Source: Epiperipatus broadwayi (taxonomy: Eukaryota; Onychophora; Udeonychophora; Euonychophora; Peripatidae). From it: a stretch of DNA of 64,000 bases. The position numbers and the translations under genes are program-made. The stretch covers positions 9,466,085-9,530,084 of the forward strand of contig JAQFVV010012396.1 in the NCBI GenBank assembly GCA_028023455.1. The letters are read 5' to 3'. Positions 44,046 to 55,544 of this stretch are shown in pieces; position 1 is the stretch's first letter; each line of letters begins with the position of its first letter. The notes under the pieces were generated by a model, which was not told the DNA's origin, made no database searches, and saw nothing but the letters and a program-made list of their open reading frames with translations.

Positions 44046-46190
44046 TATTGGATCTTAATTGAGATACTTATTGTCTGAAAGAGAAATCTAAACCTGATTA
44101 GAACCTGAAAAGAAATTTTTTCTGGATTTGAACGCAAATAATAATAATTAATAATTTAGATAGTTTTCGTGATGCATATTTTCTACTAACATCATATTAA
44201 AATCATGAAAGATGATTAAAATTAAACATAAAACAATATAAAAAAAATTAATGAGAAAAAAGGAAATAAAAGTGATTAATAAATAAAAGCTTCGAATACC
44301 TTTTTTTCCTTTTACAAAACAGATTTCCCTCCAATAATCTTAATATTATGTTAATACCTAACAATAAGTTTGAACCTATTCTAAATTATATTACAACTAA
44401 GATTACAAACTTGACTAAAACTTCAATAATAACAATTAAATTGCTGAAAATGAAAAAAAAAATTGTAATAAGTAAAAAATCATTACTGGACAATTTAAAA
44501 AAGTAATAATAGATTTCAGTAAAACTATAAATATATTCATAAAAATATTTGATGATCCCCTGTTTCTTTTCAGAAAGCTTGTAAATGAATATTCAAAATG
44601 CAATTTTTTTTAATATTATAAATAAAATGAAATTCTCAACTAAGATGAAGAAATTCAACTCCACAATTATTGTCAAAAATGAAAACCACATTGTGAAAAA
44701 ATATACTCAAGCAGTGTGAATATGACCAATGATGATAAAAATAAGCCATCTCAAATCCATATTATGCTCTATGGATTTATTCAAAAAATAAATCAACCCA
44801 GAAATACTTTTGCTAAATTAAATAATATCTGGGAAAAAATATTCAATGTAAGCATGACTTCCAATGTATCTATAATCCATTTTAATCAAGTAGTATATGA
44901 AAGTGATAGCTGACAAATACATATTATCTATGCCTACCTTCACCAATTACATAGCCAAATAGATAAAAAAAAAAAAAGAAGAAAGTACCATAGGCTAAGA
45001 GGATGAAGAAATATAATACAAAACAATGTTGAAAGCTGTGCAAACAGCTAATTAAATGTTGTCACATCAATCTAAAGTAATCTAGTTCAGAATAGCAAAA
45101 TATTTATTTACTGATTATGATTAACTTGTTAACTAAGTTGAGTATAAAACAATTATCCGAAAGAAAAGTCCTTATAAAATACTTATAACTAAAAAATAAT
45201 TTTGAGGTTAAACCAATCCAGTATAAATCTCATATTGGGGATATGAGAGACATTTCTAAAGTTGATCTTATTAAACATAACTGCAATTGTGTCATTTTAT
45301 CTAGATTTCTCATATTCACTGAATATCACACACTCACAAAACGTTAGCTATAATTGCCTTTAGGTAAATTTAAAGCAAAAATTTGCAAAGAGATTACCAT
45401 TTTTGATTTATGAAGATTTTATGTCAGATTTTGAATAATTCTTTCATTTGATGATGTTATATAATCAAAAACTTCATATGTTCCTTTCCAGAGACCTTTG
45501 ATAATTATAATAAAAATAAAAGAATTCGAGTCTGTTTTACGATTACTATGTATCTTAAATGATTAGAAATATGGACAATTTTTGAATTTATTTATTTAGC
45601 ATATGATTTTTTTTTTTGGAAAGCTTAACAATAAACAAAATCTCATTAATCCACTTTCTTTTCCTATCTATTTTCTATGGTTCTTTTCAATACATCTTTC
45701 ACAATTTCTGTAAACTTTTGTCTTATCCATTTCCCTTTTCTCTCTCCTCAAAAATCTTTATTCATATAAATTTTTTAATTTCTTTATATTTCTGGTCATA
45801 TCTTTCCAACTTATTTTTTATTCTCCAATTTCATATCTCTCAAGCCTACCATTTTTACTTCTTACTTTTTCTAAATATCTACACTTTTTTTCCAGACAAA
45901 CATATGTCTTTTTCTTAGATATAATTTTGATGACTCACAGAATAATCTCATTCTTTTATTAAAGGTCTGTTTTCTGTTTTTCTATTTCCATCTTCAGTTA
46001 CCCAACTTTTCAAACATTTTAAATCACTAGATTATTATATATATATATATAATTCTTATTTTGTTCTTTTCTTTGATATGTTTTTATTGCTTTAGTTTTA
46101 TTAACATTTACTTTCATTCCAACTTCCTATAATAATTGCCAATCTTATATAACATTTTATTGATCTCAGTACCATTAGGAATATCATCAT
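44046..46190. other. AT-rich intergenic DNA
   Basis: No supported gene. Frames at 44716-44913 and 45616-45918 show no domain, and the latter is hydrophobic low complexity. Confidence 0.4.
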
Positions 46191-46199
46191 CATGATTTT

Positions 46200-47715
46200 C
46201 ATCCATTACCATTCCACTTCAGGATGATGGTCTCTCCAAGCTTAATCCATCTCAGATCTTTAGTCTCTATTCTCCACAACACCCCAGTACAATTTATTTC
46301 CCCTATCAATCTCACATATGGTCTTTTTCTCAATATTTTACAATCTCTGAGAATGCAGTTTAAGATTTCAACTGTCCATCTAGTATTTTCTCTTCTACCA
46401 ATATCCCCAGATCAACTGTACTTCGGTCTTTTAATTCTTTCAATGATATTGGTAACACCTGTTTGTTTTTCCATGCATGTATTTCATTTTCAATCTCTTC
46501 TAGTTACTCATAACATACATTTCTCCATACTTTGTTGAGTGGTCTGAAATCTCTGAATTGCTCTTTTGTTAAGTGTTCAAGTCTCAGATCGATAAAAAAG
46601 GACTGTTAAACTCATTTATTAAAAACATTTCTATTCAAACACATAAGCATATTTCATTTCAATATTAAATTATTTCTATCAATATTATTTCAACCCAGTT
46701 TAATTCTATGATTAATTTCATCCAAAATGTTCCCATCTGTTGTAGCAATCTAACAAAGGTATTTGTAATAATAGGCAAAACTCTCTCTAGTTATTAACTT
46801 CTTCTAACTCATCACTATTTTCTTACTTTTACTTGGTAGTCTTGCAGTATTTTCTGAAACTCTATAGCATTGTTTGCAAAGCAATTTATATCATCTACAA
46901 AATCTAAATCACTTAAATAATCTTTATTTTTATTCCCTTAGTTTCACATTTAATTCACAAAATATTTTTTGCAAACCTACTGTAAAAAGTTTTGGAGATA
47001 TGGAGTCATCCTGTCACACACACTTCTTAATAGTAATTTTCCTAGTATCAGTATAACAATTTAACTGCATTTTTATACATTTTTCTTTAAAATATGACAT
47101 TATCCTGGGTCTATATCTTGATAATCACTGAAGAAATGCTAATTGTATAGAACCGATAACAGACTAATAAGTATGTAATTTCTAATTTCTTTATCACCTT
47201 TTTTAAATATTAATATAAAATTATATTCTTCTCATCCTTTGGCATGTCTTTAACATTTAGACATTTGATATATAATTTTTCCAAAAAAAATTCTATCTCT
47301 TCATCGGTTTTTTATAAGATATTGTTTATAATTCCATCATTACCTGGAACTTTCCCTTTCTTCATAGCTTTAATTACGTGCCTCATTTCTTCATTTAAAA
47401 ATCCTAGGCAGTTCAGAAGATACAGTAATTGTAGGAGGTACTTATTCTTTATCACTATATAATTCATACTAGAACTATTCTACCCATTTTCTAATATTGT
47501 ATAATAGTTCCACCTTTTATTCTTATTGGAAAAATATTTCCTACCAATACCAAGATGTTGTTTTAGATTCTTGAGACTTTTATTCTCTTCTATACCTTTT
47601 CTTGCTACAATTATATTTCTATTCTTTTTCACACCATTTTGCAAAATTCTAAATATTCAATCCTTCTTAATGCATCATTTTATATATTTTCATAATCCTT
47701 TTTTTTCTTTATAAA
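46200..47715 (-). pseudogene. RTE-like LINE ORF2, decayed, nearly full 3' half
   Basis: Minus strand in order: pre-RT VIKAMKKGKVPGNDGI near 47.36 kb; an R.TPYLQNF region (degenerate GDSISPKLF) near 47.0 kb; LDFVDDINCFANNAIE (catalytic FADD box as FVDD) near 46.9 kb; GRRENTRWT, RPYVRLIGEIN and GVLWRIETKDLRW; and an LGETIILKW ending near 46.23 kb, the characteristic C-terminus of this RTE-like group. GAT-rich sequence follows, as short repeats do at RTE 3' ends. Multiple stops. Confidence 0.75.
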
Positions 47716-47735
47716 TTGTCTCATCTTAGTAGAAA

Positions 47736-48420
47736 TTGTACTGGTCAACTGCTACTTTTTTGTATCAGCTATGCTTTGGATTTGTAGGTTATGAAAAGGC
47801 ATTTGATTCTATAAATATTTCTTCAATGATTAAAGCATTGGATCATCAAGATATAGATTCAGGATATTGTCATATTTTAAAGAATATTTATAAAAATGCA
47901 ACAGCAACAATTAGATTACATAATAATACTAGGAAAGTCAACATTGAAAAGGATGTTAAGACAGGGTGACTCCATATCTCCAAAACTTGCAAGGAAGTAT
48001 TTTGTGGATTAAAATGGGAAGCTAAAGGAGTGAAAGTAAATGGAGATTATTTAAGTCATTTAGATTTTACAGATGATGTAGTTGTTTTTGCAAATAATGC
48101 TTTAGAGCTGCAGGAAATGTTGCAGGAGTTATCAGATGAAAGTAGGACTAAAGATAAATGTTAAAAAGACTAAAGTAATGCTTAATGGATTTTTTAAAAT
48201 ATAAAAATAAAGATTGATTGTGATGAGTTAGAAGAAGTTAACAGCTACAGATACCTTGGTCAGATTATTAATACAGATGGAAACATAATGGATGAAATTA
48301 ATCATAGAATTAAACTTGTTTGAATTGTTTTTGGTAGAAGTAACTTGAGACTAAAAGGAAATATCCATATGTCTGCAACTCATGTTACACAAATTATGCA
48401 TTCTCATTGTTAAATCTTTT
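47736..48420 (+). pseudogene. RTE-like LINE reverse transcriptase fragment, plus strand
   Basis: RT start FGFVGYEKAFDSIN near 47.78 kb, HILKNIYKNATATIRLHN, a DSISPK box near 47.97 kb, then LDFTDDVVVFANNALELQE (catalytic box FTDD) near 48.07 kb. Next LKINVKKTKVML and SYRYLGQIINTDGNIMDEI, and it ends about THVTQIMH. It is a better-preserved relative of the minus-strand copy beside it, in opposite orientation. Frameshifts and stops make it inactive. Confidence 0.8.
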
Positions 48421-50504
48421 TATACTACAGTAAACTCATCTATTGCTTTTATGATACTGAGCTCTGAGATGCCTTCTTATCAGCCAACATCCATTTGATG
48501 GAATATAATTGACATTTACTAAAACAAGGAAATATAATATTCTGCAGTCTTGAAAGAAAAAAATCATTGCCATGTCTCAAAAACTATAATTCAAAAATTA
48601 GCAAACTATTTGAGAAAAATAATTGGCATATGTCATAAATAAATTCTCCTAAGTTCTGAATTGTAATTGGTGATGTTAATGATGGTAGGGGATAGCAACT
48701 AAAGGAAAAATTTTCCCAAACTGTAGAACATTACCCTGTATTTTCTTGTTTCATTGATTATTTTTGACTGACTATTATAAAAATACTTAATAAATTTTTA
48801 GTTTTGTGTTTAGCTAAATAGAGGATATTTTATTGTATATTTATATCTAATCATATAGACTTAAATATATTATCATATATAATATAGAGTAGTAGTTTTG
48901 TTTATGTACATTAAGAATGCAATAGAATTGGATGGTAATTTCATTAATATCTGATACATAGATATTCATGTCATGTATGAATTGATACGTTAATGTTGTA
49001 ATTTAGTATACAATTAATTATTTCAGACAATCACAGAACTTGAATTAAACAATTGAGCTTAGTATAATTGTAACTAATCCTCTTATTACCTTAAGATTAC
49101 AACAATCAATGATATTCTTAAACAATTAATTATAAATAGAATCTATTTGAACATAATAGTCTGGATTCTATATTTTAATATGAACAGATTTCTTAGAATA
49201 TTCATTATTACAATTGATCAACTCAGACAATCACTGCAATCATAACCAACACTGGAAATCAACCTAAACAAATATCAGTGAATTGATTTTTAAATGCTAA
49301 TCAAAGCTGTCGTAATCTGATTGTACAATAGTAGCCAATTAACCTATAAATGGATACTTTCAGAGAGTGATATAATGATCATGAAGCAGTATATGCTTTG
49401 TTAATGTTTGTAGTTTGAAAATGCTGTAATCTACTCTGCAATAAAATCAGCATAAATATCATCAATAATTAACTTCAAAATAATATTCAATCACAAGATG
49501 TAACTTGGTTACATCCTTGTAACAAAATACCAATCATTTAAATTAAGATGCATTAATATAAGTGAATCTTGTTAACCATATAGTAAACTTATGTACAGTT
49601 GTGTAATACTTTGGTGTTCATTGTAATAAAAGATTTATAACTTATACCATATTATTTTTATAGCAATTTCAAATACAACTACAACTTCTATCAAAAAAGT
49701 ATTTATGGTTTTAAATTGTGGTTGAGTACTTACCATGCAGCCTGTGACTAAATACATATGTGTATGCAGACAATTTTAAAGATTCCTATTTAAATAAAAT
49801 ACAAAAAAAAAAAAAAACTAATAATAAAAAAAGTGGTCAATAACTCTTTTATTATAATCTATCCATTAAAAAAAAACATTTTCCTAGAGTCGTTTTTTTT
49901 ATCTTGCGCAATTTAATCGTATATAATGTTTAATATTATTATCTTGTTTCAGTTCATTTTATAAAAGTCTGATATTTGATTACAAAATAAATGATGCGAT
50001 ACCTTAAAATTCCTGTTAATTGCAATTTCCATTAAATAAATATTAATATCAAGCCTGAGCAAATAAAGTGCGATAACATAAACTTGTGTACAAATTAAAA
50101 CTTAATTTTCCCAGAATAAAAAGATATTTTTACGATATAACATGTACAGATATTCGTGTATATTATTTCAAAAAGTAAAATATTTGGAATATTAAACAAA
50201 AAACAACAACTATTTATTTCTTAATTTGGCAGGCTTTAAATGTCAGATATAGAGCCTAATTTATTTTTAACTTTAGTTCCACAACGTAATATAATTAAAG
50301 ATTGGTAAATTTTGTTAATGTTTTTTTTTTAAATAACAATTTTGTTAATAAATGAAATATTATAAAAATAAAGTTGTTGCTTTGTAAGTTCTAAAAGTTT
50401 TCGCATAAGTGTTTGATATAGCCTGGAATAAGGCCTGTAATAAGGCATATATGAACTAGGAAATTAATAGAAAGATATTTGAAAACTATCAGTTTGATGT
50501 TTTC
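48421..50504. other. AT-rich intergenic DNA, nothing recognised
   Basis: No gene or clearly matched repeat. Confidence 0.45.
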
Positions 50505-51015
50505 ATTGTTTTTTTTTCTCAAAGCAACTTTATTAAGTCACTAAAGTATGATCCACCTGTGCAGGGACCACATTCTGTCACCTGCAGCAGTGGGCCATAG
50601 AGGCTACAATGTTAGATTGATATTCTGAAACTAGGTGGTGGCTCAAAGCAACAGCACTGCCTTATACAATAGATTAGATATTATAGGTATATAAAAAATG
50701 CATTCCAAGTACAAACATCAGAAAAAACACAAAAAGAGGGGGAAAGGATATGAATTATCAAATGTTAGTCAATCAAGAGGATGCTACATCCATTTGAAGA
50801 GAGTTCATGCGGGACAATCAATTCTCAGCCCACCTGGCAAGTCTCCAAATCAGAGAGGGCCATAAGAACCTTGCTAGATCTCTCTAGATCTGGATGTGGT
50901 GATGATTGCCAATTGATCCCACTGAAACAAATCCTCCATGGCCATCATCTCTACCCTTGAGACCGAGAATTCAGGCAAAACCAATGATTAGATTCATGGT
51001 CCCACTAGGTCCTCG
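50505..51015 (-). mobile_element. GC-richer retroposed 3'-end-like block
   Basis: On the minus strand the block ends CTTAATAAAGTTGCTTTGAG followed by nine A residues. That is a canonical AATAAA signal 13 nt before a short poly-A tract, so a polyadenylated transcript was probably retroposed here. It is clearly more GC-rich than its surroundings. No long frame survives and I do not recognise the source: LINE 3' end or processed transcript. A matching TSD was not found. Confidence 0.4.
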
Positions 51016-51120
51016 GGTATGATTCTGCTTTACTGATTCTATTGAGTTCTTCTAATCCAAGTTGAGTTCTAATTTTGATGCTTAATTAGGGTTCCAATTA
51101 TAAAATCTAACGGTTTGTAT

Positions 51121-51717
51121 TTAGTGGTTACTTATATTAGCTTTTGCTTGATTAATGGTGGCCATTTGCATAAAATAAAACGATTGGAAAACTGAGTTAT
51201 TTTGGCTTAAAACTGATTTAAAGTTTCTTGAAAAGGTGTAAAAGGTTAAAACAAGTGGTCACTTACGTTTTATTATTTATCTTCTTACCAACTTCCATCT
51301 TGAATATGTGAATCCTCCCATCCTTGTGGAGCCAGTAGGTAGTGAAATGCTCACCCTCACAACAGGATGTGGACTCCTCTGTTATAAAGTTTTGATTATA
51401 TATTTGTGTTATGAAAATTATGATTTTTGTTATTATTTCCTCTTTTGAATTATTAGATTACATTTTAAATACGTTTTCTCGATTTTAATCTAGTTTTAAT
51501 GATTTTAGTGATTACTTATATTAGCTTTTGCTTGATTAATGGTGGCCATTTGCATAGAATAAAACGATTGATAAATTGAGTTATTTTGGCTTGAAACTGA
51601 TTTAAAGTTTCTTGAAAAGGCATAAAAGGTTAAAACAAGTGGTTACTTATGTTTTATCATGCACTTTCTTACCAACTCCCATCTTGAATATGTGAATCCT
51701 CCCATCCTTGTGGAGCC
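51121..51717. repeat. Direct repeat, 213 bp units, 384-bp spacing
   Basis: 51121-51333 and 51505-51717 are about 90-95% identical by eye, from TTAGTGRTTACTTATATTAG to CATCCTTGTGGAGCC. A 171-bp segment with CACCCTCACAACAGGATGTG lies between them. Confidence 0.8.
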
Positions 51718-51825
51718 GTTTTAGCTAAAAATCATTACTGCATATAATGAATAGAGGTAATTTTAGTCATGTGTGCAAAGCAAAATCAAAATTGATATTA
51801 AATAAATAAATAATAGAATGGCTCA

Positions 51826-51935
51826 AGAGTTCACAGGAAGTTGGAGAACTGAAAGTGCCAGAACTAAAATCAATCTGTGTTCTTTACGCTCCAGAGTCTA
51901 ATATTCTACCATTATACTAAACCAAGCATGGCATT
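51826..51935 (-). mobile_element. tRNA-like SINE fragment
   Basis: Minus strand: TTGGTTTAGTATAATGGTAG (A-box region), AATATTAGACTCTGGAGCG (anticodon arm), then TTAGTTCTGGCACTTTC. It resembles tRNA-derived SINE heads and the fragment at 9.0 kb. Strongly mutated at the B box. Confidence 0.45.
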
Positions 51936-52803
51936 AATATTTATGTCATATAAATCATAATGCATTCAAAAAATTTATGGATAGCTTCTGTAATGATATG
52001 AATGCCATGGAATAACTCTGACTTTGTCAAGTGCCTTATAAATCAAATATTAGAAAAATCAAATAGAAATTTTTGCTATATACAGTGTGAAGCTGTGAAC
52101 TATACTGCATCTATCTTCATGACTTCAATTATACACTAGTCATATATATAAACAAACAAATAAGAAAATCATTAAAATTCATAAACTGATTAAATTTTAT
52201 GAATCTCATTTGCAGTGGCAGCCATTTTTTCCTGCTAAACACAATGTTTTCACATTTCAAATTTCTTTGCAATTTAAGTAGAATTCACTAGCACATTTAT
52301 AAATTTTTTTCTTTGTGTTTGTTTTTTGTTCAACAAGTTTTTTTTACACAGTATATATTACATACATTTGTTTTATCTTTGTAACAAAGTGGTTTCTTTA
52401 TAATCTAAAGCTGAATGCACTTTCACTGAATTTTACTACAAAGAAGAAAAAACTACTTCATTGTGCAGATAAATAAATGTATCCAGATTTGAATTACAAA
52501 TATAAACAAAGGAAAAAATCAATATTAAAGTATATATTAACATATCTTTATTAAAATATATTATAATACAATAAGTGATATATCCCCCAAAAATCATAAA
52601 CTGCTTTCATTAAATGAGGGGGAAAATATTTGATAATTTTAAATACTAGTTAAAATTGTGATTCGATTTTAGCTTTAAATATATAAGACAAAAATGCAGT
52701 TAATAAATGTTATATTTTCATATTTCAATGCTAGTTTTTAATTGGTACTTTGTTTCTCTACATTATACCTGAAAAATTATTTATAAAAATATAAAGTTTT
52801 TTG

Positions 52804-53215
52804 TTAAATTTTCAACATGGAGGCAATACTCTCCAGGTAATTAATGGATGCAGGAAGATTTGTGCATAATATCCCTTTATAGCACCTATTCATTCAATAT
52901 CTCCAGACTAGTTTTTAACTTGTGGCTTTCATCATCAAGAAGTCTTGGATCTGAGAGCACTGAACTTAGATCTTAGGATCTAATGTGCTCTCAGATCCAA
53001 GGCTCTTCACTGATGAAAGACACAAGCTAGAAACTAGTCTGGAGATATTAGATGAGTAAGCATTAGATGAGGATTTTATGCACAAACCTTCCTGCAACAA
53101 TTGTTAATCTGGTTTGCACTGAGTGGTGCTGCTGTAAAGAGGATTTTTGCCTCTGTGTTAACAGTTTGTGAAAGCATAAAAATGTGTGATGTTTAGTGGT
53201 TTAAATTTTCAACAT
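52804..53215 (+). mobile_element. Palindromic ribozyme element, family 1, with perfect 15-bp TSD
   Basis: TTAAATTTTCAACAT is at 52804-52818 and 53201-53215. The 382-bp insert begins GGAGGCAATACTCTCC and folds back on itself around 52985-52990. It ends with the tail AACAGTTTGTGAAAGCATAA through TGTGATGTTTAGTGG. A hammerhead core sits in the right arm; the left-arm equivalent has decayed (UUGAUGA, AAAA). It has the same termini as the elements at 1.6 kb and 25.1 kb, in opposite orientation. Confidence 0.88.
52998..53050 (+). ncRNA. Hammerhead-type ribozyme core, family 1 right arm
   Basis: UCUUCA (53004-53009) pairs with UGGAGA (53040-53045) as stem I, six pairs with one G-U. CUGAUGA is at 53010-53016 and GAAA at 53030-53033, followed by CUA and triplet GUC (53037-53039). 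Stem II (AAGACACAAGCUA) has lost most pairing, so activity is probably low. Confidence 0.55.
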
Positions 53216-53954
53216 TTAAATATATAAATATTGAAGCTATATGTATGCATACATATATATATATACTTCATGTGCATAAATTAAAAATCATAAAGTTTTA
53301 AATTGAAAAGTTTTTAAATAATTTTAATAAATAAGGTTTATATAGATATTTTATACACACAGATAAATGTATACTGTATAATTAATTATAAAGTTATTTT
53401 GTTAAATCAAGTTAAAAAGAAAATGCTTTTCTAAAGTTTGTAACAACAACAACAACAACAAAAAAAAAAAATGGTTCTAACTTTATTTTTAAAAGTAGGT
53501 TAAAAACAAAAGGTGTTTTCTTTTAACAATAATTAAAAATGGAAATGACATTCAGGAAAAAATAATTAAAAAACTTGTAAATAATCGATAGATTGAAATA
53601 AGGAGATAAATAATTAACATGATTTAATTAATAAGATTCCCCATATAAAGATAAAAACTTGCTGATATGGTATTGGCCAAATAAGCAGTGGACTGCAGCA
53701 GATTCTCAAATTATCTATAGTCAATAGATCAAAGGATCCAAAAGACAAGAGATGGATCCAAATTTTACAGATAAGACATCTCCAAACCATATAAATAGTG
53801 CTGAAAATTACATTTGATGATTAGTATTATTTTGCTTTTATTATTCTTGCCTGCTTCCCAGATTATATTCTTTTGCTATTATTTTTAAGCTGAGATTATT
53901 CTGCAAGTCAGTTAATTAATCTGTTAGTTCCAACCAGATCTACTATGAGAAAGT
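53216..53954. other. AT-rich intergenic DNA, nothing recognised
   Basis: Includes a short (AAC)n and poly-A tract near 53445-53470. Confidence 0.5.
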
Positions 53955-54349
53955 AAAGAAATCATTATTTGCCTTGCTCTGTAAAACTGGCAGAGGGCAA
54001 GTGAAAATCCATAGTTGAGTCCGAAAAAAGAAGCCATCAACAAGTGAAGAAAAAGAAATCATTATTTGCCTTGCTCTGTCAAACTGGCAGAGGGCAAATT
54101 GAAAATCCATAGTTGAGTCTGAAAAAAGAAGCCATCAACAAGTGAAGAAAAAGAAATCATTATTTGCCTTGCTCTGTAAAACTGGCAGAGGGCAAGTTGA
54201 AAATCCGTAGTTGAGTCCGAAAAAAGAAGCCATCAACAAGTGAAGAAAAAGAAATCATTATTTGCCTTGCTCTGTCAAACTGGCAGAGGGCAAGTTGAAA
54301 ATCCATAGTTGAGTCCGAAAAAAGAAGCCATCAACAAGTGAAGAAAAAT
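53955..54349. repeat. Tandem array of a 98-bp unit, four copies
   Basis: Units start at AGAAATCATTATTTGCC near 53957, 54054, 54152 and 54250, and end CATCAACAAGTGAAGAAAA. They are almost identical (a few substitutions such as TGTAAAAC/TGTCAAAC), so the array is young or homogenised. No open frame of interest. Confidence 0.93.
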
Positions 54350-54810
54350 GTATCCACATGAGATGAGTAAAAGTCTGATGTCCAGTACTACAGGAAGAAC
54401 CACGCAATAAACCAAGATGAAATCACTGTTGAATCATTTTAATAAGGTCTAAATGGTCATTTAAATCTTCAACCATTATAGCTATGGTTTTAAGAGAAAT
54501 CCGCTAAAATAAACCAATACCTACAGATGGAACATGAATTTTTGACAGTCAAAGAATAAGTATGAACTTTAAACTAATCTTTAGTTGATTATTATTTATC
54601 TCCTATCTAATGAAATATGTTAGTAAATAGTCATTTATTTAATCTGTTTATGAGCAGGTATGGCAAGAGACTGTAGTTTGTTCTATTTATCACACCACAA
54701 TTTAATGGGAATAATTGTATAAAATTATTTTATAAAAGGCAATTAGTTTGTAATTGCAATCTCTTGCCATGCTATTAAACATTTGTATATTAATTAAATC
54801 GATTATTTCC
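54350..54810. other. AT-rich intergenic DNA, nothing recognised
   Basis: Contains a faint inverted repeat (TATGGCAAGAGA near 54660 and TCTCTTGCCATGC near 54760). No gene. Confidence 0.4.
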
Positions 54811-54876
54811 AATTTAAAGAAGTTAGATATAGAGTAAGTTAAAAACAAACTCTTATGAAGCTTCAAAAATACCCTC

Positions 54877-54922
54877 AACCTCAGACTGCGGTTTCTGCCT
54901 CTAGCATCATCAGTGAGGTGCT
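54877..54922 (-). ncRNA. Canonical type-I hammerhead ribozyme, left arm
   Basis: Minus strand: stem I ACCUCA (54919-54914) pairs with UGAGGU (54883-54878), six Watson-Crick pairs. CUGAUGA is at 54913-54907. Stem II is UGC/GCA with loop UAGAG. GAAA is at 54895-54892, then C-CGCA-G as a one-pair stem III. The cleavage triplet is GUC (54886-54884). All invariant bases are in place. The very short stem III matches the minimal hammerheads reported for PLEs and metazoan retrozymes. Predicted cleavage is between 54884 and 54883. Confidence 0.85.
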
Positions 54923-55065
54923 AGGGAATAAAAATACTAGAACTAGTCCAGCATTTTATCAATGCCTAACTATTGAGAAGAAAATCTGAAACTTTCAGAC
55001 ATTTAAATGTCCAAAAATCCAGCTATGACATTTAAATGTCCAAAAATCCAGCTATCTAACTCAAA

Positions 55066-55112
55066 TAGCACCTCACTGATGACGCTAGAGGCAGAAACCG
55101 CGGTCTGAGGTT
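55066..55112 (+). ncRNA. Canonical type-I hammerhead ribozyme, right arm
   Basis: Mirror image of the left-arm ribozyme: ACCUCA (55070-55075) with UGAGGU (55106-55111), CUGAUGA (55076-55082), stem II GC/GC with loop UAGAG and a C-A mismatch at the closing pair, GAAA (55094-55097), CC-GC-GG stem III, GUC (55103-55105). The stem II mismatch may weaken folding compared with the left copy. Confidence 0.8.
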
Positions 55113-55233
55113 GAGGGTATTTTTGAAGCTTCATAAGAGTTTGTTTTTAACTTTATATATAACATTTGTAAATAGGAGCTTTATTAAAATTAGGTCATCT
55201 GACTTGATTTTTTATCAATTTAATTTAAAGAAG

Positions 55234-55544
55234 ATATCACCAATATGTCAGATCAGCAAGTTAATGTATTATGAATGAAGTTTAATTCTGCTGCATATAC
55301 AATCTATATTAAGGATATATTAAATAGATGTCAGTTTTAGCTATTCTTGTGTTTTGAAGTAATATTATTGATAACAATGGATGGCTGTCAATCCGTTAAT
55401 TCAGGTTATGCTAATAATATGTGAAACTCATTCTTATGCAATGGATTAGTGAAATGATTGTAAAACCATTTGCAACTTCTGGCCTCTTACTTTCATTATT
55501 TTTTTAATCAGCTATGTGCAGTAGATGAATGATTTGTATCATAT
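55234..55544. other. Intergenic DNA before the LTR element
   Basis: Nothing recognised. Confidence 0.5.

Larger units (their letters stand above)
54811..55233 (+). mobile_element. Palindromic ribozyme element, family 2, with 12-bp candidate TSD
   Basis: Arms of about 90 bp (about 54837-54925 and 55066-55156) run from AAGTTAAAAACAAACTC inward through the ribozyme and are nearly perfect inverted copies. The centre holds the family 2 body (TTTCAGACATTTAAATG, CCAGCTATCTAACTCAAATAG) with a short internal tandem duplication. AATTTAAAGAAG at 54811-54822 recurs at 55222-55233. With these as borders the element has a non-palindromic tail of about 65 bp on the right, paralleling family 1. Confidence 0.78.

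Noticed and set aside
45616-45918. 100-codon hydrophobic plus-strand frame
   Set aside because: Phe/Leu/Ile-rich translation of T-rich DNA next to LINE debris; not gene-like.
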